Assembly (NCBI GenBank): GCA_013821525.1
Contig: JACDGR010000099.1
Location: forward strand, 1-9,711
DNA: 9,711 nucleotides
Direction: 5' to 3'
Source: Actinomycetota bacterium
Lineage (GTDB): Bacteria > Actinomycetota > Thermoleophilia > Gaiellales > Gaiellaceae
Position 1 is the stretch's first letter. Each line of letters begins with the position of its first letter. A program made the translations under genes and the position numbers. The notes under the pieces were generated by a model, which saw only the letters and a program-made list of their open reading frames with translations, did no database searches and was not told the DNA's origin. Positions 6,837-9,711 of this stretch are shown in pieces.

Positions 6837-8162
6837 GTGCTGACGCTGGAAGAGCTGCGCGCTGACGAGTCGATCGACACGGTGATCATGGCGTTCACCG
6901 ACATGCAGGGACGCCTCCTCGGCAAGCGCCTGCACCGCGACTTCTTCCTCGAGCAGGTCGACGGCGGTCATGGGACCGAGGGCTGCAACTACCTCCTCGC
7001 TCTCGACATGGAGATGGAGCCGACGCCGGGCTACGCGCTCGCCTCCTGGGAGCGTGGGTACGGCGACTTCGACCTGCAGCCGGACCTCGCGACACTGCGG
7101 CGGACGCCGTGGCTCGTGGCAACGGCGCTCGTGCTCTGCGACGTCCAGTGGGCCGACGGCTCACCGGTGCGGCCCTCGCCACGGCAGGTTCTGCACGCGC
7201 AGGTCGAGCGCGCACGGACGCACGGCTTCGAGGTGATGGTCGGCTCGGAGCTCGAGTTCTACTTGCTCCGCGAGTCATACGAGGAGGCGCACCGAAAGGG
7301 CTACAGCGACCTGACACCGTCGGTCCCGTACATTCTCGATTACCACATCCTCGCTTCGTCCTACGACGAGCCCTTGCTGCGCCAGATCCGCAACGGGATG
7401 CACGGCGCCGGGATCCTCGTCGAGACGTCCAAGGGCGAGGCGTGGCCGGGCCAGCACGAGATCAACTTCCGGTACGCCGACGCGCTGACGATGGCCGACA
7501 ACCATGTCGTCTACAAGAACGGGGCGAAGGAGATCGCCCACTTGAACGGCTGCTCGATCACCTTCATGGCGAAGCCGGATCACTCGTGGATCGGCTCGTC
7601 CTGCCACATCCACTCGTCGCTGTGGCGCGACGGCGAGAGCGCCTTCACCGGGCAGAGCGAGATCTTCAATCAGTACCTCGCGGGGCAGATCGCGTGCGCG
7701 CGCGAGCTGGCGATCTTCTTCGCGCCGACGATCAATTCGTACAAGCGTTTCGCCAGCGGATCGTGGGCGCCGACGACACTCGCGTGGGGCATGGACAATC
7801 GCACATGCGGGTTTCGCATCGTCGGTCACGGGGCCGGGATGCGCGTCGAGACCCGCATCCCGGGCGGTGACGCAAACCCGTATCTCGCCTTTGCCGCGAC
7901 GATCGCCGCAGGGCTGCACGGCATCGAGAACGGTCTGACGCTTCCGCCCGCGCTCGAGGGGAACGCCTACGTCTCCGACGCCGAGCGGTTCCCCTCGACG
8001 CTGCGAGAGGCGATCGGTACGCTCGAGAACGGGACGATGGCCCGCGCCGCCCTCGGTGACGACGTCGTCGACCACTACTTGAACTACGCGCGCACCGAGC
8101 AGGAACTCTTCGACCGCGTCGTGACGGACTGGGAACGCGAGCGTCTGTTCGAGCGTGGGTAA
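6837..8162 (+). CDS. Glutamine synthetase-like gamma-glutamyl-amine ligase (PuuA/GlnA3 type)
   Basis: ATP-dependent enzyme of the glutamine synthetase superfamily (441 residues) that probably joins glutamate to an amine through a gamma-glutamyl bond. GS catalytic motifs are present: GSELEFYL (136-143, metal-binding Glu138 and Glu140), GEAWPGQHEIN (200-210, Glu201 and Glu208), CHIHSSLW (256-263), NSYKRF (300-305), NRT (321-323) and RVETRIPGGDANPYL (336-350). The N-terminal loop reads FTDMQGRLLGKR (20-31) in place of the ammonium-binding DGSS loop of true glutamine synthetases, and the adenylylation-type NLYDLPPEE motif is absent; both point to an amine ligase. The gene overlaps the PuuD-like hydrolase by 8 bp, which fits one pathway. 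Putrescine/polyamine is the first guess; ethanolamine, isopropylamine or other monoamines (GlnA4, IpuC types) are alternatives. Confidence 0.88.
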   Translation: MLTLEELRADESIDTVIMAFTDMQGRLLGKRLHRDFFLEQVDGGHGTEGCNYLLALDMEMEPTPGYALASWERGYGDFDLQPDLATLRRTPWLVATALVLCDVQWADGSPVRPSPRQVLHAQVERARTHGFEVMVGSELEFYLLRESYEEAHRKGYSDLTPSVPYILDYHILASSYDEPLLRQIRNGMHGAGILVETSKGEAWPGQHEINFRYADALTMADNHVVYKNGAKEIAHLNGCSITFMAKPDHSWIGSSCHIHSSLWRDGESAFTGQSEIFNQYLAGQIACARELAIFFAPTINSYKRFASGSWAPTTLAWGMDNRTCGFRIVGHGAGMRVETRIPGGDANPYLAFAATIAAGLHGIENGLTLPPALEGNAYVSDAERFPSTLREAIGTLENGTMARAALGDDVVDHYLNYARTEQELFDRVVTDWERERLFERG

Positions 8163-8874
8163 ACCTGTGATCGGAATCACGACGTACCTCACGCCGGCGG
8201 CGTGGGGCGCGTGGGAGCTCGAGGCGGCGCTCGTGCCGGCCGACTACGTCCGGGCAATCACGAGTGCCGGCGGGACGCCACTGCTCGTCCCTCCGGGCGC
8301 GGACACCGCCGCGACGCTCGACGTCATCGACGGGCTCGTGTTCACCGGAGGATCCGACCTCGATCCCGCCCTCTACGATCAGCCGCCGCATCCGGAGACG
8401 AATGGGGTCGTGCGCGAGCGCGACGACTTCGAGCTCGCGCTGATGCGCACAGCGCTCGAGCGAGACATGCCGATGCTCGCGATCTGCCGAGGCTCGCAGG
8501 TGCTGAACGTCGCGCTCGGAGGCACGCTCGAACAGCACGTGCCGGACCGGGTTCGATCCGACGTGCACAAGCAGACGCCTGGCGTCTTCGCCGAGCACGA
8601 GGTCGAGGTGCTGCCCGACACGCGCCTCGCTCCGCTGCTCGGCGACCGGCACGATGTGAAGTCGCACCATCACCAGGGCTTCGCGGAGCTCGGCGCGGGC
8701 CTACGCGAGGCAGCACGCGCCCCCGACGGGACGGTGGAGGCGCTCGAAGACCCCGCACGTCGCTTCGCGATCGGAGTCCTGTGGCACCCGGAAGCGGGCG
8801 ACGATGCAGCGCTCTTCCAGGCGCTCGTCCGCGAGGCAGCGGCGTACAGCGCAACGCGCCCGCGCCGTGATTAG
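8155..8874 (+). CDS. Gamma-glutamyl-GABA hydrolase-like class I glutamine amidotransferase (PuuD/peptidase C26)
   Basis: Cytoplasmic hydrolase of 239 residues (E. coli PuuD is about 254) expected to cleave the gamma-glutamyl amide and release glutamate plus the oxidised acid, such as GABA. The class I amidotransferase triad is visible: Cys111 in AICRGSQVLN (109-118), and His211 and Glu213 in LWHPEA (209-214). The family motif FTGGSDLDPALY (63-74) and the SHHHQG stretch (170-175) match the PuuD group. The start is GTG at 8155, which overlaps the ligase stop (TAA 8160-8162) by 8 bp; there is no clear ribosome-binding site, so it probably depends on translational coupling. The substrate may differ from gamma-glutamyl-GABA if the ligase uses another amine. 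Confidence 0.9.
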   Translation: MGKPVIGITTYLTPAAWGAWELEAALVPADYVRAITSAGGTPLLVPPGADTAATLDVIDGLVFTGGSDLDPALYDQPPHPETNGVVRERDDFELALMRTALERDMPMLAICRGSQVLNVALGGTLEQHVPDRVRSDVHKQTPGVFAEHEVEVLPDTRLAPLLGDRHDVKSHHHQGFAELGAGLREAARAPDGTVEALEDPARRFAIGVLWHPEAGDDAALFQALVREAAAYSATRPRRD

Positions 8875-8883
8875 ATCGAACGT

Positions 8884-9711
8884 ATGACCGTGACCGTCGT
8901 CAACCCGGCGACCGAGGAGATCATCGCAACGCTCCCGTCTGCCGGTGTCGAGGAGACCGATGCGGCGGTGGCTGCCGCCCGTACGGCATGCCCCGGTTGG
9001 CGCGCGGTGTCGCCCCGCGATCGCGGCCGGTTGCTGCGCCGGCTCGCAGCGCTCGTCGAGGAGCACGGCGAAGAGCTCTCGCGGATCGAGTCGCAGAACG
9101 TCGGCAAGCCGATCGCCGGGGCGCGCGGCGAGATCGGGATGGTCGCCGACGTCTTCCACTTCTACGCAGGCGCCGTCGACAAGAAGCACGGCGAGACGAT
9201 CCCCGTCGCGGGCGGTGTGGATCTGACGTTCCGCGAGCCGCTCGGCGTCGTCGGGCTGATCGTCCCCTGGAACTTCCCGCTCACCATCGCGGCGTGGAAG
9301 GTCGCCCCGGCGCTCGCGGCGGGCAACACCGTGGTGCTCAAGCCGGCCGAGCAGGCGCCGGCCTGTGCGCTGGCGCTGTATGACGCGTTCCGCGCCGCTG
9401 GGTTGCCGGCCGGGGCGCTGCACGTGCTGCCCGGCGGCGACGAGCCGGCGAAGGCACTGGTGTCACACCCGCACGTGCACACGATCGCGTTCACCGGATC
9501 CGGCGGGGCGGGGCGTGACATCCTGCGCCGCGCCGCGGAGGTGGTGCCGGGGCAGCACCACCTCAAGCGCGTCGTGTGCGAGATGGGCGGCAAGAACATT
9601 GTGATCGTCGACGCCGACGCCGACGTGGACGACGTGGTCCCCGCCCTGATGCGCAGCGCCTTCGCCTTCGCCGGCCAGAAGTGCTCGGCCGCCGCGCGCG
9701 TCCTCGTGCAC
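8884..9711 (+). CDS. NAD(P)-dependent aldehyde dehydrogenase, C-terminus cut by window
   Basis: The first 276 residues of an aldehyde dehydrogenase (family about 450-500), running off the right edge without a stop. Motifs in order: PWNFPL (128-133, catalytic Asn130), KPAEQAP (153-159), FTGSGGAGRDI (203-213), EMGGKN (233-238, general base Glu233) and AGQKCSAAAR (263-272, nucleophile Cys267). In this cluster it would oxidise the gamma-glutamylated aminoaldehyde (PuuC role) or an amine-derived semialdehyde. The short N-terminus looks like PuuC or betaine-aldehyde dehydrogenases. However, HHLKRVVCEMGGKN and GQKCSA resemble 1-pyrroline-5-carboxylate dehydrogenases, so substrate assignment is open. 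ATG start 9 nt after the hydrolase stop, with no strong ribosome-binding site. Val and Leu codon choice changes near codon 149 (see findings). Confidence 0.92.
   Translation, partial: MTVTVVNPATEEIIATLPSAGVEETDAAVAAARTACPGWRAVSPRDRGRLLRRLAALVEEHGEELSRIESQNVGKPIAGARGEIGMVADVFHFYAGAVDKKHGETIPVAGGVDLTFREPLGVVGLIVPWNFPLTIAAWKVAPALAAGNTVVLKPAEQAPACALALYDAFRAAGLPAGALHVLPGGDEPAKALVSHPHVHTIAFTGSGGAGRDILRRAAEVVPGQHHLKRVVCEMGGKNIVIVDADADVDDVVPALMRSAFAFAGQKCSAAARVLVH

Noticed and set aside
1..9711. CRISPR arrays, tRNA/rRNA genes, insertion sequences and phage genes
   Set aside because: No direct-repeat array, transposase or integrase motif, or structural RNA pattern was seen; the longest non-coding gap is 140 bp.

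Overview
The window is GC-rich coding DNA with almost no gaps. Codon third positions are mostly G or C, and seven of the nine genes start with GTG. This, together with the gene families, suggests a high-GC bacterium, most likely an actinobacterium (possibly a soil Thermoleophilia-type lineage). That placement is inference: the window has no rRNA, tRNA or other phylogenetic marker.

Left half, minus strand (about 5055 down to 1): one tightly packed operon, read in the order LarA-family (lactate-racemase-like, DUF2088) protein, an 87-residue CxxC protein resembling DUF1858, then the large (Mo), medium (FAD) and small (2Fe-2S, cut by the window edge) subunits of a xanthine oxidase/CO-dehydrogenase-family molybdenum hydroxylase. 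Every junction overlaps: 14 bp, then three overlaps of 4 bp (ATGA, GTGA, GTGA). The large subunit has neither CO-dehydrogenase active-site signature, so this is an unassigned Mo hydroxylase. The LarA-like protein keeps the cofactor lysine region but appears to lack a canonical catalytic histidine.

Centre (5056-5195): a 140-bp divergent intergenic region with a plausible minus-strand -10 box and a short inverted repeat.

Right half, plus strand (5196-9711): an APC-superfamily amino acid/amine permease, a strong GC-rich hairpin, a glutamine-synthetase-like gamma-glutamyl ligase (PuuA/GlnA3-like), a PuuD-like gamma-glutamyl hydrolase overlapping it by 8 bp, and the first 276 residues of an aldehyde dehydrogenase. 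Together these look like a Puu-type gamma-glutamylation route: import an amine, cap it with glutamate, oxidise the aldehyde, remove the glutamate. The amine oxidase step (PuuB) is not in the window.

Most worth a second look: the LarA / DUF1858-like / Mo-hydroxylase operon as a possible uncharacterised catabolic system; the altered LarA active site; the hairpin that could mask or expose the ligase ribosome-binding site; and an abrupt Val/Leu codon-preference switch inside the aldehyde dehydrogenase gene.
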